Numbered from the stretch's first letter, positions 41,854-50,315 are shown. The stretch: DNA of 56,377 nucleotides from Chloroflexota bacterium (GCA_963170165.1 CAUJGQ010000010.1:1-56377); one strand, 5' to 3'. Made by a program: numbers and translations. Notes: a model not told the origin generated them from the sequence alone.

Positions 41854-42549
41854 ATGTCCCGCACGATTCTCGTCGTCGATGACGAGCGCAACATCGTCGA
41901 GTTGGTGCGCATGTATCTGCGTAATGAGGGCTTTGACGTGGAGACCGCCGCCAACGGCCGCGAGGCGCTGGAGAAGGCGCGGGCTACCCCTCCGGCGCTG
42001 GTGGTGCTGGACATCATGATGCCCGAGATGGATGGACTCGAAGCGTTCCGCGCGCTGCGCAAGGAATCAGACGTCCCCGTCGTGATGCTCACCGCCCGCG
42101 GTGACGAAGTCGACCGCATCGTTGGGCTAGAACTGGGTGCGGATGACTACGTGCCCAAGCCGTTCAACCCGCGCGAGCTGGTAGCGCGGATCAAGGCCGT
42201 GCTGCGGCGCACAGAAGCGGCCGGCCAGCGGCGTGAGCCGGTCCTCAGCCTGGGAGACCTGCGCGTTGATATCGCCGGCCGCGAGGTGCGCGTAGCGGGC
42301 AAGCCGGTGGCGCTGCGGGCCAAGGAGTTCGACCTGCTGTGCGCCCTTGCCCAGCATCCCGGCGTGGCGATGGCGCGTGACCGCCTGCTCAACCTGGTAT
42401 GGGGCGAAAACTTCTTTGGCGATGCCCGTACGCTCGATGTCCATATTGCCTGGCTACGCGACAAGATCTCCGGCTCCACCGCCAAGATTCAGACGGTGTG
42501 GGGTTTCGGCTACAAACTGGTAGAGAGCAGCGGCCCGCCGGAGCCGTAA
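41854..42549 (+). CDS. OmpR/PhoB-family response regulator
   Basis: A 231-residue regulator. The receiver domain (1-120) has VVDDERNIVE, LVVLDIMMPEMDG (Asp53 the phosphorylation site), MLTARGDEVDRI and YVPKPFNPREL. The C-terminal winged helix (about 135-228) has FDLLCALAQHPGVAMARDRL and VHIAWLRDKI then TVWGFGYKL. ATG 41854 follows CGGAGGG by 4-5 bases. The sensor kinase begins 12 bases after its stop, so the pair form one operon. Targets are unknown. Confidence 0.95.
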   Translation: MSRTILVVDDERNIVELVRMYLRNEGFDVETAANGREALEKARATPPALVVLDIMMPEMDGLEAFRALRKESDVPVVMLTARGDEVDRIVGLELGADDYVPKPFNPRELVARIKAVLRRTEAAGQRREPVLSLGDLRVDIAGREVRVAGKPVALRAKEFDLLCALAQHPGVAMARDRLLNLVWGENFFGDARTLDVHIAWLRDKISGSTAKIQTVWGFGYKLVESSGPPEP

Positions 42550-42561
42550 GACAGGGCAGGC

Positions 42562-44046
42562 ATGTTTCCTTCGCTGCGCATCAAGCTGATTGTCGCCTTC
42601 GCCACGGTGACGTTTGTCACGGTGACGATGACGGCGCTGGGCACGTTGCTGCTGCTGCGCCAGCGCGAGATCGCGGCGGAACGGATGCGCGTCGGCCAGC
42701 TTGGCAACGCCGTCGCCGAGCAGGTGACGTACCGCATCGGCCTCAACTGGCAGGCGGACGCCATCGCCAACTTCCTGCAGCAGCGCGCCGACGAACTGCA
42801 CGTCCGCTTCCTGCTGATTGAACTGCCCTCGGACACGGTCATTGCCGATACCGGCGGCAAGCTGGCAGGCCAGCCGGCGGCCGAGCTGACGGGCCGGCTG
42901 TCGGCCGCCCGCCGCGATAGCGTCACCGGGTTTGGCTTTGCCACCTGGCAAGGGCAGATCATCTTCCACCCCAGTACCGGCGCTGTCTTCCGCGCCGGGG
43001 TACAGCGCGACTACCGCGTACTGTTGCTGGTGCCCGAGTCTGACATTACCGACGCCTGGCACAACCTCCTGCCGCGGCTGCTCTCCTCCGGCGCCGCCGC
43101 CCTGATCGCCAGCATCGGAGTCGCCTACCTGCTCGCCCGGTCCATCACCCACCCGGTGCGCATCGTCACTCGTGCCTCCGAGGCGATGGCCCGCGGCGAC
43201 TACGATCAGCGCATCCCCGTCGGCGGCAAAGACGAGATCGGGCGGCTGGCCGCCTCCTTCAACCAGATGGCGCTGCAGGTGTCGCGCACACACCAGACGA
43301 TGCGCGACCTGGCAGGCAACGTCGCCCACGAGCTCAAGACACCGCTTACCTCGATTCAGGGCTACTCCCAGGCGCTGCTCGATGGGCTGATGACCGAGCC
43401 GGAGGACACCGCCCGCGCCGCGCGGGTGATCAATGACGAGTCGGAACGGATGCGGCGGTTGGTGGAAGATCTGCTGTACCTGTCACGGCTGGAGTCTGGG
43501 CAGCTGCAGGTAGCGCGCGAGCCGGTCAATACGGTGGCGCTGCTGGAGACCGCCGCTGAGCGGGTGCGCTGGCAACTGGGCGACGGCGGCGTTGGGGTAG
43601 AGTTGCGGCTGAGCAGCGACCTGCCCGCCATCCGTGGCGATGAGCGCCGGCTAGAGCAGGTGCTGGCCAACCTGCTGGACAACGCCGCCCGCCACACCCC
43701 CCCTGGCGGGCGCATCACCCTGGCGGCGGAGCCTTCGGCCCAGGGGACCGTCACGCTCACCGTCCGCAACAGCGGGTCGTACATCCCGCCGGAACACCAC
43801 GGCCGCATCTTCGAGCGCTTTTACCAGGTGGACCCGTCGCGCACGCGGGACGGGAGCCATGGTGGGTTGGGGCTCGCCATCGTGCGTGAATTGGTACTAG
43901 CCCACGGCGGCCGCATTGGCGTACGCAGCAGCGCCGGCGCCGAGCCGTGGACAGAGTTCTTCGCCGTCTTGCCCGCCGGTCCTGCTCCCGCCGGCACTGA
44001 CCGCCTGTGGCAGCGCCCACCTGCTCGCGCCGGCGCCGGCACTTAG
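42562..44046 (+). CDS. HAMP-domain sensor histidine kinase
   Basis: A 494-residue membrane kinase. Helix 1 (about 7-32), an external sensor region (about 33-165), helix 2 (about 172-195), a HAMP domain (THPVRIVTRASEAMARGDYD, about 198-250), a HisKA domain with NVAHELKTPLTSIQGY (His256 the phosphoacceptor), and HATPase_c (NLLDNAARHTPPGG, SHGGLGLAIVREL). It is the partner of the OmpR-type regulator 12 bases upstream. The external segment gives no clue to the stimulus. Its 3' end overlaps a convergent GNAT gene by four bases. Confidence 0.94.
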   Translation: MFPSLRIKLIVAFATVTFVTVTMTALGTLLLLRQREIAAERMRVGQLGNAVAEQVTYRIGLNWQADAIANFLQQRADELHVRFLLIELPSDTVIADTGGKLAGQPAAELTGRLSAARRDSVTGFGFATWQGQIIFHPSTGAVFRAGVQRDYRVLLLVPESDITDAWHNLLPRLLSSGAAALIASIGVAYLLARSITHPVRIVTRASEAMARGDYDQRIPVGGKDEIGRLAASFNQMALQVSRTHQTMRDLAGNVAHELKTPLTSIQGYSQALLDGLMTEPEDTARAARVINDESERMRRLVEDLLYLSRLESGQLQVAREPVNTVALLETAAERVRWQLGDGGVGVELRLSSDLPAIRGDERRLEQVLANLLDNAARHTPPGGRITLAAEPSAQGTVTLTVRNSGSYIPPEHHGRIFERFYQVDPSRTRDGSHGGLGLAIVRELVLAHGGRIGVRSSAGAEPWTEFFAVLPAGPAPAGTDRLWQRPPARAGAGT

Positions 44047-44606
44047 CGGGCGGCCGCCAGGTCGTATCCCATAATGATGTACGGCTCGGACACGCCCGGG
44101 AAGCGGAACGGCGCCAGCAGTGTCTGCCAGCCGGTGCGGCGATACATCGCCAGCGCCACCGTCTCGACGGCGATGGTGGAGAGACAGGCCGTGGGGTGAG
44201 GCAGCGCCGCCAGCAACGTATCGTGCAGGCCGCGGCCTAATCCCTGGCCCTGGGCGGCGGGGCAGACGGCCAGCTCGACCAGCTCGAAGTGGCCATCCAG
44301 CCAGCGGTCGCGGGCCGTGGCGGTCAGCCCGGCGGAGACGCAGTCTGTCCACCACTGACCCGGCCCGCCGGTGTACCCATACGCCATGCCTGCCAGTGCT
44401 CCATCAGGCGCCACCGCAGCCCAGAACTGGAAGCCCGGCCGCGACGTCTGAGCCGTGAAAGTATACGCGAAATCCTCCACGTGGCCGGCCGTGCGGTGAT
44501 ACGGCGGCCCGGCGAAGGCGGCCCCGTAGACGCGGGCAACGGCATTCGCTTGCGTGCGCGCCTGCTCCCCGCTCCACCGCTCAATGCGGGCTCGTCGATC
44601 AGTCAT
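44043..44606 (-). CDS. GNAT-family N-acetyltransferase
   Basis: A 187-residue acetyl-CoA-dependent acetyltransferase. FELVELAVCPAAQGQGLGRG is the beta4-alpha3 region with the Q/R-x-x-G-x-G/A acetyl-CoA motif, and VALAMYRRTGWQTLL is the late motif B. The acceptor is unknown. The first 8 bases overlap the 3' end of cimA, so it is probably translated from the cimA transcript; its 3' end also overlaps the kinase gene. Confidence 0.85.
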   Translation of the reverse strand: MTDRRARIERWSGEQARTQANAVARVYGAAFAGPPYHRTAGHVEDFAYTFTAQTSRPGFQFWAAVAPDGALAGMAYGYTGGPGQWWTDCVSAGLTATARDRWLDGHFELVELAVCPAAQGQGLGRGLHDTLLAALPHPTACLSTIAVETVALAMYRRTGWQTLLAPFRFPGVSEPYIIMGYDLAAAR

Positions 44607-46203
44607 CGCTCCCGGCGCCTGCCCACTTCACCAGCCAGTACTCATAGCTGTCCGCCAGCGCCAGCCAGGACGCTTCGATCACGTCCGTGGAGGAACCGAC
44701 CGTCCGCCAGATGTTGACACCGTCGGTGGACTCAATCAGCACCCGCACCGAGGCAGCGGTGCCGCCGGCGCCGTCGAGAATGCGGACCTTGTAGTCCGTC
44801 AGCTTGACGGCGACGATCGAGGGGTAAAACGAGGCCAGCGCCTTGCGGACGGCGGCATCGAGGGCGTTGACCGGCCCGTTGCCCTCGCCGGCGGTGTGCA
44901 CCATCTCGCCATCCACCGACAGCTTGATAATCGCCTCGCCCATCATGTCGGACTCGTCGTGGCCGTTGCGCTTGTGGCGGCGGCGCTCGACGATCATGAA
45001 GTCGTCCAGCTCGAACGGCGGCACATACTCCGGCTGCGAGCGGCGCACCAGCAGCTCAAACGACGCCTCGGCGCCGTCGTACTGGTAGCCCTTGGCCTCC
45101 ATGATCTTGACTTTGTCCAGCAAGGCACGGGTCTCGTCTCGCGACAGCGGGATATCGACGCCCTGCTCATGCAGCTTGGCGAGGATGTTGCGCTGGCCGG
45201 ACAGGTCAGACACCAGCACCCGCTTGTCGTTGCCGACGGTGGCCGGGGCGACGTGCTGGTAGGCGTTCTCGTTCTTGACGATGGCGGCGACGTGGTAGCC
45301 CGCCTTGTGGGCAAAGGCCGACACGCCGACATATGGCGCCTGCGGGTTGGGGTTAAGGTTGGCCAGCTCTGCCACGAAGTGCGAGGTCTCCGTCAGGCGG
45401 GCGAGCTGCGCATCGCTGATCACGTCGCGCTTCATCTTCAGCTTGAGATTCGCGATCACGGTTAGCAGGTCGGCGTTGCCGCAGCGCTCACCGTAGCCGT
45501 TGACGCAGCCCTGCACCTGCATCGCCCCCGCCTCCACCGCGGCGATGGAGTTGGCGACGGCCAGGCCACAGTCGTTGTGGACGTGAATCCCAAAGGGGAT
45601 ATCACCCATGCGGGAGCGAATGACATCGATCGCATCCAGCACCTGCGGCGTGATCATGCCGCCGTTGGTGTCGCACAGCACCACACCGTCAGCGCCGGCA
45701 CGTAGAGCAGTGGCGAGGCACTGGATGCTGTAGTCCTTGTTGTCGTAGAAGCCGTCGAAGAAGTGCTCGGCATCGAAGTAGACGGTCTTGCCCAGCGACT
45801 TCATGTAGCGGATTGAGTCCGCGATCATCGCCAGGTTCTCCTCGTTCGAGGTTTCCAGGATCTCGCGCACCTGGAACTCGGAGGACTTGCCGACAAAGGT
45901 GATGACCGGGGTGTGCGCGTCCACCAGGGCGCGGATATTGGGGTCATGCTTGACATCGGCATCCGCGCGGCGGGTGCCGCCAAAGGCGACGAGCTGCGCG
46001 CTCTTCAAGTCAAGCTGGCGGGCGCGCACGAAGAATTCGGCATCGCGCGGATTGGAGCCGGGAAAGCCGCCCTCGATGAAGTGCACGCCCAGTTCATCCA
46101 GGCGGCGGGCCACCTGGAGCTTGTCTTCGACGGAGAGGGTCATCCCCTCCATCTGCATGCCGTCACGGAGGGTGGTGTCGTACAGCTGAAGCAGGCGGGT
46201 CAC
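44599..46203 (-). CDS. cimA: (R)-Citramalate synthase
   Basis: A 534-residue enzyme condensing pyruvate with acetyl-CoA to citramalate, the threonine-independent entry to isoleucine synthesis. YDTTLRDGMQMEGMTLSVED is the DRE-TIM metallolyase signature, GIHVHNDCGLAVANSIAAVE carries the metal His, and NGYGERCGNADL is the next family motif; the C-terminal 130 residues form the LeuA-type regulatory dimer domain. Length and the opening sequence fit the Geobacter-type citramalate synthase group better than 2-isopropylmalate synthase. The start is GTG 46203 with AGGAG about 6 bases upstream. A structured leader precedes it. Confidence 0.93.
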   Translation of the reverse strand: MTRLLQLYDTTLRDGMQMEGMTLSVEDKLQVARRLDELGVHFIEGGFPGSNPRDAEFFVRARQLDLKSAQLVAFGGTRRADADVKHDPNIRALVDAHTPVITFVGKSSEFQVREILETSNEENLAMIADSIRYMKSLGKTVYFDAEHFFDGFYDNKDYSIQCLATALRAGADGVVLCDTNGGMITPQVLDAIDVIRSRMGDIPFGIHVHNDCGLAVANSIAAVEAGAMQVQGCVNGYGERCGNADLLTVIANLKLKMKRDVISDAQLARLTETSHFVAELANLNPNPQAPYVGVSAFAHKAGYHVAAIVKNENAYQHVAPATVGNDKRVLVSDLSGQRNILAKLHEQGVDIPLSRDETRALLDKVKIMEAKGYQYDGAEASFELLVRRSQPEYVPPFELDDFMIVERRRHKRNGHDESDMMGEAIIKLSVDGEMVHTAGEGNGPVNALDAAVRKALASFYPSIVAVKLTDYKVRILDGAGGTAASVRVLIESTDGVNIWRTVGSSTDVIEASWLALADSYEYWLVKWAGAGSDD

Positions 46204-46328
46204 GGTAGCTCCTGATCAGACCACGGATGCCGGCCGCCGTTCGGCGGTGGTTCCACGGTGCAACGCGCCAGGGATGGGGCCATGCGCCATCGGTGGCAGC
46301 AGGCGGCACGAGCGGCCGGGCGGCCGCC

Positions 46329-46428
46329 GTGAGACGGTGGGCGCTCAGGCGCGGCCAATGGCGCCCGCCCGAGCCGCAGCGCGACCCCGGGCGGGTTCTC
46401 TCACCTCGACCTGATGCACACGTCTCAC
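46329..46428 (-). promoter_or_regulatory. Structured 5' leader of cimA
   Basis: GTGAGACG (46329-46336) pairs perfectly with CGTCTCAC (46421-46428). Inside it CCCGCCCG (46364-46371) pairs with CGGGCGGG (46388-46395). A third hairpin CCGCCG-TT-CGGCGG is at 46234-46247, nearer the start codon. The stems lie in the 350-base untranslated stretch before cimA. A cis-acting RNA controlling cimA is possible, but no known riboswitch or T-box core is visible. Confidence 0.4.
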
Positions 46429-46517
46429 AGGCCACCAAACGGGAACGCGTCATCGGGCGGCGTCCCGCGCGTTCATCTTTCCATATCCTCGCGTCGCTGT
46501 CGAATGACCGACAGGAC

Positions 46518-46555
46518 AAAAACACCGCCCCCGCAGCGAACCCCGGGGGCGGTGT
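46518..46555 (-). terminator. Intrinsic terminator upstream of cimA
   Basis: On the minus strand an 11-bp perfect stem (46555-46545 with 46532-46522, ACACCGCCCCC and its complement) and a 12-base loop are followed by TTTTT (46522-46518) that overlaps the stem foot. It can end the transcript of the minus-strand gene at 46901-47641, or act as an attenuator before cimA if transcription starts further upstream. Confidence 0.8.
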
Positions 46556-46608
46556 GCTCGCGACACGGCGGCTCAGCGGGCAGGACTAACGCGGGTGGAG
46601 GCCGGGTT

Positions 46609-46668
46609 CACGCGAAGCCGCGAAGACGCTCGGACGAGAAGTAGAGGCACGCGAAGCCGCGAAGACGC
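46609..46668. repeat. Direct repeat, two copies
   Basis: ACGCGAAGCCGCGAAGACGC is present at 46610-46629 and again at 46649-46668, each preceded by C, so 21 identical bases recur at a 39-base period. Sequence of this CGCGAAG-type is a common intergenic motif in unrelated genomes. Only two copies are seen here. Confidence 0.8.
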
Positions 46669-46680
46669 GAAGAGAGGTGC

Positions 46681-46731
46681 ACAGGATGGGGCATCGCGGA
46701 TCTCCCCATCCTGTCAATCCTGCTCATCCTG
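46681..46731. repeat. CATCCTGT-type intergenic repeat with hairpin
   Basis: ACAGGATGGGG (46681-46691) is the exact complement of CCCCATCCTGT (46704-46714), giving an 11-bp hairpin with a 12-base loop. It is followed by further CCTG units (CAATCCTG, CTCATCCTGT) so that ATCCTG recurs three times at 8-10 base spacing. It adjoins the CGCGAAG repeat, and the two together form a 120-base repeat block in a gene-free region. Confidence 0.75.
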
Positions 46732-46900
46732 TCTCGGTCCGGTCCCCAGTCTCGGGTGAGGAATAAGCAGTCCAGTAAGGAGTATCAGCAGTGGCAGCGC
46801 TTGCAGGGACGGCGCGGGACATCCGGCCGCTGCCGCCGGTGGCGCAGATTCGCCGGTTCAACGCCGGCAGTGCGGGTATACTCTACAGTCAGCGCGGAGG
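46732..46900. other. Gene-free remainder of the repeat region
   Basis: About 170 bases between the repeats and the next stop codon. A TATACT element near 46877-46882 faces the plus strand but has no -35 and no gene beyond it. A reading frame starting GTG 46756 has an Arg-rich product and no support. Confidence 0.4.
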
Positions 46901-47641
46901 TCAGTAGTAGAGCCCCTCCGCGATCCGCAGCAGGTCATCCAGGGTGATCCCATACGCCTGAACGATGGTAAGCACGCCGCCCGCGTACACCACCGCCGCC
47001 GATGCGCCGAAGCCCATCGGCAGGACCGGCCGGGCGATTGCCCCCGGGTGGCCCGCCACCGTGCCCGCTGACCAGCGCTCGGCCGGGATGCCGATCGTCG
47101 CCAGCGGATCGACGAGCTGCCGGGTGATCATGAAATAGCCGCCAAAGCGGCGGACCGCCGGGTCGGAAGGGATGGAATAGTCGGCGGTTACTCCCGCGAC
47201 CACCCCATGGCAGCGCACCGCGGTTGAGACCGATGCGACCGTGAAGGGCGGCAGGTACTTCGGTGCGATCTGTACGCTTGTCCCTACGGTCTCGCTGATG
47301 GGGATTGGCTCGGCGCTGCCGGGGGTGCAGGGGCCGCCGGTCCGGGGGAGGGCGGTGGGGCCGACGGTGATGCCGTTGATCACCTGGTCGTAGGCGGGCC
47401 GCCGCTCCTCAGCGATGTATGGCTCGTACCAGCCGGGCTTGCTGGTATCAGGATTGAGCGGCAGGCCGGACGGCGTGGTGCCGGCCGGCGCCGGTGAGGG
47501 CGACGGGGTGGCCACCCCGGGCTGCGCCGCGACCTGCTGAGCGGGGTCGCCTCCCCGGGCGTTGCGCATGACGACGTAGGAGGCGGTCGCGCTCGCCAGG
47601 ACGACGATGACCGCGGTCATGACAACAAGCACCCTGCGCAT
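46901..47641 (-). CDS. Membrane-anchored extracytoplasmic hypothetical protein
   Basis: A 246-residue protein. An N-terminal basic-hydrophobic segment (RRVLVVMTAVIVVLASATAS) acts as a signal anchor, followed by a Pro/Ser-rich linker (TPSPSPAPAG) and a folded external part of about 170 residues with two Cys in that part (one in GGPCTPGSAEP, one in AVRCHGVVAG) that might form a disulphide. No family is recognised. ATG 47641 is chosen because AAGGAG lies 8 bases before it; ATG 47647 is too close. A promoter and a 200-base leader lie upstream; the hairpin at 46518-46555 may end its transcript. Confidence 0.7.
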   Translation of the reverse strand: MRRVLVVMTAVIVVLASATASYVVMRNARGGDPAQQVAAQPGVATPSPSPAPAGTTPSGLPLNPDTSKPGWYEPYIAEERRPAYDQVINGITVGPTALPRTGGPCTPGSAEPIPISETVGTSVQIAPKYLPPFTVASVSTAVRCHGVVAGVTADYSIPSDPAVRRFGGYFMITRQLVDPLATIGIPAERWSAGTVAGHPGAIARPVLPMGFGASAAVVYAGGVLTIVQAYGITLDDLLRIAEGLYY

Positions 47642-47825
47642 CTGCATCGCTCCTTGCGCCCAGCCCCAGCGACGCATGCGACGGGGCACTGTGAGGACCG
47701 GCTGTGTGGGGCAACGCACCACTGACTTCCATACCTGCTGCTCAACCAGGAGGGCGCGGACGAGCAGATGCCTCGCACCACGAAGCCAGCGCCGCACCGC
47801 TGCCCGTTGCGATGAGCATGCGCGC

Positions 47826-47854
47826 GCATTACTGGGTCGTCAATGGTTAGTCAA
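47826..47854 (-). promoter_or_regulatory. Promoter for the membrane-anchored protein
   Basis: On the minus strand TTGACT (47854-47849), 17 bases, then TAATGC (47831-47826). The leader to ATG 47641 would be about 180 bases. The remainder of the 47642-48122 gap contains no gene that can be supported; frames there are Arg/Pro-rich and lack ribosome sites. Confidence 0.5.
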
Positions 47855-48122
47855 GATAAATAGTACTGCCGCTGACGCTGGCATAGCGAAGCAGCCTGAC
47901 GTGCAGGCATGCTGTCCGGCTCACCGCCGCGACGCACGGGAGCAGCGGCCCGGCATTCCGCCAGGCTCCCGCGGCGGGCACGCTCCTGGAGAGCCGGCCC
48001 GAGTCCCCCGCGCTCCTGCACCACTGCGGACAGACGATTGTCGCAATCGACAACGGCAGGCGGAACAACCGTTAGCAGCGCTGCCGGTAACACGGCAGGG
48101 AGCATCGGCAATGGAGGGAGCA

Positions 48123-48401
48123 ATGCATCGGATACTGTTCAGCGCCCTGGTAGCGCTCGCGCTGTTTGGCGGCGGCTACTGGCTGGGGCTGGCGCGGCAG
48201 GCGCCGGCGGCACGCGCCCAGTTCGGGGCAGACTACTGCGCCTTCCGCACGCGCACCGAGTATCTGAGCAGCGGCGGCAGCTTCACCTACCTGACGGCGG
48301 TGGTCGCGGAATGGAACTCGTCACGGCGGCGCTGGAACGAGGTGTCCGATTACACGGCCAAGAGCGCCGTCGGCAGCTTCTCGTGCGAGAAGGAGTGGTA
48401 G
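48123..48401 (+). CDS. Small exported protein
   Basis: A 92-residue protein. The first 25 residues form a signal or anchor (RILFSALVALALFGGGYWLG), cleavage possibly after ARA near residue 32. The mature part has two Cys (YCAFRT and SFSCEKEW) and a Trp-Asn segment (VVAEWNSSRRRWNEV). No family is recognised. ATG 48123 is preferred over ATG 48111 because GGAGGG sits 5 bases before the former and overlaps the latter. It is divergent from the membrane-anchored protein gene across a 480-base gap. Confidence 0.65.
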   Translation: MHRILFSALVALALFGGGYWLGLARQAPAARAQFGADYCAFRTRTEYLSSGGSFTYLTAVVAEWNSSRRRWNEVSDYTAKSAVGSFSCEKEW

Positions 48402-48441
48402 CCTCCCTCAGCGGCCGTGCCACGGGGCCAACGGACCCGTC

Positions 48442-49806
48442 TCAGTTCCGCAGGCTGTGCAGCGGCGCGGGGATGCGGCCGCCGCGGGCGAGCATGCGGG
48501 AGGCGCCGGCCTGGTTGATCGGCATCACCGTAGCGCGGCCGAGCAGGCCGCCGAAGTTCACGATGTCGCCGGGGCGGGCGCCGGGCACGGGCACCAGCCG
48601 GGCGCCGGTGGTCTTGTGGTTGACCACGCCGATCGCCAGCTCGTCGGCGATGATGGCGGACAGCAGGTCGGGCGTGGTGTCGCCGGGCAGCGCCACCATG
48701 TCCAGCCCCACGGAGCAGACGGCCGTCATCGCCTCCAGCTTCTCCAGGGAGAGGTGACCGGCGGCGGCGGCGGCGTCCATGGCGGCGTCTTCGCTCACCG
48801 GGATGAAGGCGCCGGACAGGCCGCCGACCGATGCCGACGCCATGGCCCCGCCCTTCTTGACGGCATCGGTCAGCAACGCCAGCGCGGCGGTGCTGCCCCA
48901 GGCGCCGGCGGCATCGACGCCGATCTCCTCGAGGATGGCGGCCACGCTGTCGCCAACGGCGGGGGTGGGGGCCAGGGAGAGATCGCAGACACCGAAGGGC
49001 ACGCCGAGGCGCGCTGCCACCTCGCGGCCGATCAGTTCACCGGCGCGCGTCACCTTGAAGGCGATGCGCTTCACCTCTTCGGCCACCTCGGTGAGGGAGG
49101 CGTCCGGCCCGAGGGTAGCGAGAGCGGCGCGGACGGCTCCCGGCCCGCTGACGCCGGTGTGCAGCGCCAGTTCCGGCTCGCCCGGGCCGTGGAAGGCGCC
49201 GGCCATAAAGGGGTTGTCCTCCACGGCGTTGGCAAACACCACGAACTTGGCGCAACCGGCGCCGCCAGCGTCCGCCGTCGCCTGCGCCAGGTCACGAATG
49301 GCGCGGCCCAGGTCGCGCACGGCGTCAATGTTGATGCCGGCGCGGCTGCTGGCGGCGTTGACCGCGCCGCACAGCTTGTGCGTGACGGCCAGCGCCTCCG
49401 GCAGCGAGGCGATCAGGCGGGCGTCGCTGTCGGTCGCGCCCTTGTGCACCAGCGCCGCGTAGCCGCCGATGAAGTCGATTCCCAGTTCGGCAGCGGCGCG
49501 GTCCAGCGCGCGGGCGATGGGCACCGGGTCGCCGTCGTCGCAGGCCGCCGCCACCCAGGCCACCGGCGTCACCGACACCCGGCGGTTGACGATGGGGATG
49601 CCGTACTCGCGGGCCACGGCATCGGCCGTCGCCACCAGCGCCGCGGCGGAGCGCATCACCTTGCTGTAAACCCGCCCGGCGGCAGCAGCCGTGTCGGGAT
49701 GGGCGCAATCGAGCAGACTGACACCAAGCGTGACGGTGCGGATATCGAGCCGCTCCACCGTCACCATGCGAATCGTCTGCAGGATCTCGTCTTCGGCAAA
49801 GGTCAT
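48442..49806 (-). CDS. UPF0210 (DUF711) family protein
   Basis: A 454-residue PFL-like protein. Recognisable segments are ILQTIRMVTVERLDIRTVTLG, NRRVSVTPVAWVA, DFIGGYAALVHKG, FVVFANAVEDNPFMAGAFHG and CDLSLAPTPAVGDSVA, which are conserved in UPF0210. The family's activity is not established. A gene for the UPF0237 ACT-domain protein lies 72 bases upstream on the same strand, the usual pairing for the family. ATG 49806 fits the usual N-terminus; an in-frame extension to 49854 is unlikely. Confidence 0.92.
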   Translation of the reverse strand: MTFAEDEILQTIRMVTVERLDIRTVTLGVSLLDCAHPDTAAAAGRVYSKVMRSAAALVATADAVAREYGIPIVNRRVSVTPVAWVAAACDDGDPVPIARALDRAAAELGIDFIGGYAALVHKGATDSDARLIASLPEALAVTHKLCGAVNAASSRAGINIDAVRDLGRAIRDLAQATADAGGAGCAKFVVFANAVEDNPFMAGAFHGPGEPELALHTGVSGPGAVRAALATLGPDASLTEVAEEVKRIAFKVTRAGELIGREVAARLGVPFGVCDLSLAPTPAVGDSVAAILEEIGVDAAGAWGSTAALALLTDAVKKGGAMASASVGGLSGAFIPVSEDAAMDAAAAAGHLSLEKLEAMTAVCSVGLDMVALPGDTTPDLLSAIIADELAIGVVNHKTTGARLVPVPGARPGDIVNFGGLLGRATVMPINQAGASRMLARGGRIPAPLHSLRN

Positions 49807-49878
49807 GCGGCAATCCGTACGGGCTGGGCCAGCGTGTGCCGCGCACGGCGGCAAACGATGACGGCAGGGGCACGAGCG

Positions 49879-50157
49879 CTAGATACGGTGCATCGCATCG
49901 AAGATCTCGCGGCGGTAGATGTGGGCCTGGACGCCCAGCGCCTCGGCGGCGCCGGTGAGCGCGGTCTGGATCTCAGCGAAGGGGGCGGCCGTGCTGGTCA
50001 GGCTGACGAGTGCGATCATCGTAAACAGGTCGCCCATCGTCGCCATGCGGATGTCCTCGATATTGACACCCTGCGTGGCCAGCGCCGCCGACACCGCCGC
50101 GACAATGCCGACGCGGTCCTCGCCCAACACGGTGACAACGGCGCGGTCCCCGGTCAT
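49879..50157 (-). CDS. UPF0237 ACT-domain protein
   Basis: A 92-residue single ACT domain: RAVVTVLGEDRVGIVAAVSAAL followed by VNIEDIRMATMGDLFTMIAL, the ligand-binding beta-alpha-beta unit. Small ACT proteins of this type usually sense an amino acid and bind the adjacent UPF0210 partner. GAGGGAGCAAGG precedes ATG 50157. It is transcribed with the UPF0210 gene. The ligand cannot be told from the sequence. Confidence 0.9.
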   Translation of the reverse strand: MTGDRAVVTVLGEDRVGIVAAVSAALATQGVNIEDIRMATMGDLFTMIALVSLTSTAAPFAEIQTALTGAAEALGVQAHIYRREIFDAMHRI

Positions 50158-50255
50158 CCTTGCTCCCTCGTGGTGCCCATGCCAGGCACACCGTACCACG
50201 GCGGTCCGGTATGCGCCCCGCCCATCCTCTCCTGCTCCCAAGTTGCGTGCTTACG

Positions 50256-50285
50256 TTGACGTGCGCGTTAGAGAGCGCCTAGACT
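50256..50285 (+). promoter_or_regulatory. Promoter of the MFS gene
   Basis: TTGACG (50256-50261), 18 bases, TAGACT (50280-50285). The MFS start codon is at 50316, about 25 bases past the expected transcription start. Confidence 0.6.
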
Positions 50286-50315
50286 GAGGCATCCCTACGA
50301 GTACGGAACGAACAC

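Noticed and set aside
44043-44606. GNAT as the missing PglD acetyltransferase of the glycan locus
   Set aside because: PglD enzymes are left-handed beta-helix proteins; this GNAT is joined to cimA by overlap, 3 kb from the locus.
46204-46560. T-box riboswitch upstream of cimA
   Set aside because: The conserved AGGGTGGNACCGCG core is absent; only GTGGAACCACC resembles part of it, and the terminator lies upstream of the structured part instead of after it.
46609-46668. CRISPR-like array
   Set aside because: Only two repeat copies with an 18-base gap, no palindromic repeat structure and no cas genes.
46756-46947. Small plus-strand gene VRNKQSSKEY...
   Set aside because: No ribosome site, low-complexity Arg-rich product, and it overlaps the 3' end of the opposite-strand gene.
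48457-50259. 600-codon plus-strand frame across the UPF0210 and ACT genes
   Set aside because: Exact antisense of two well-recognised genes; Gly/Arg/His-rich composition typical of GC-driven open frames.
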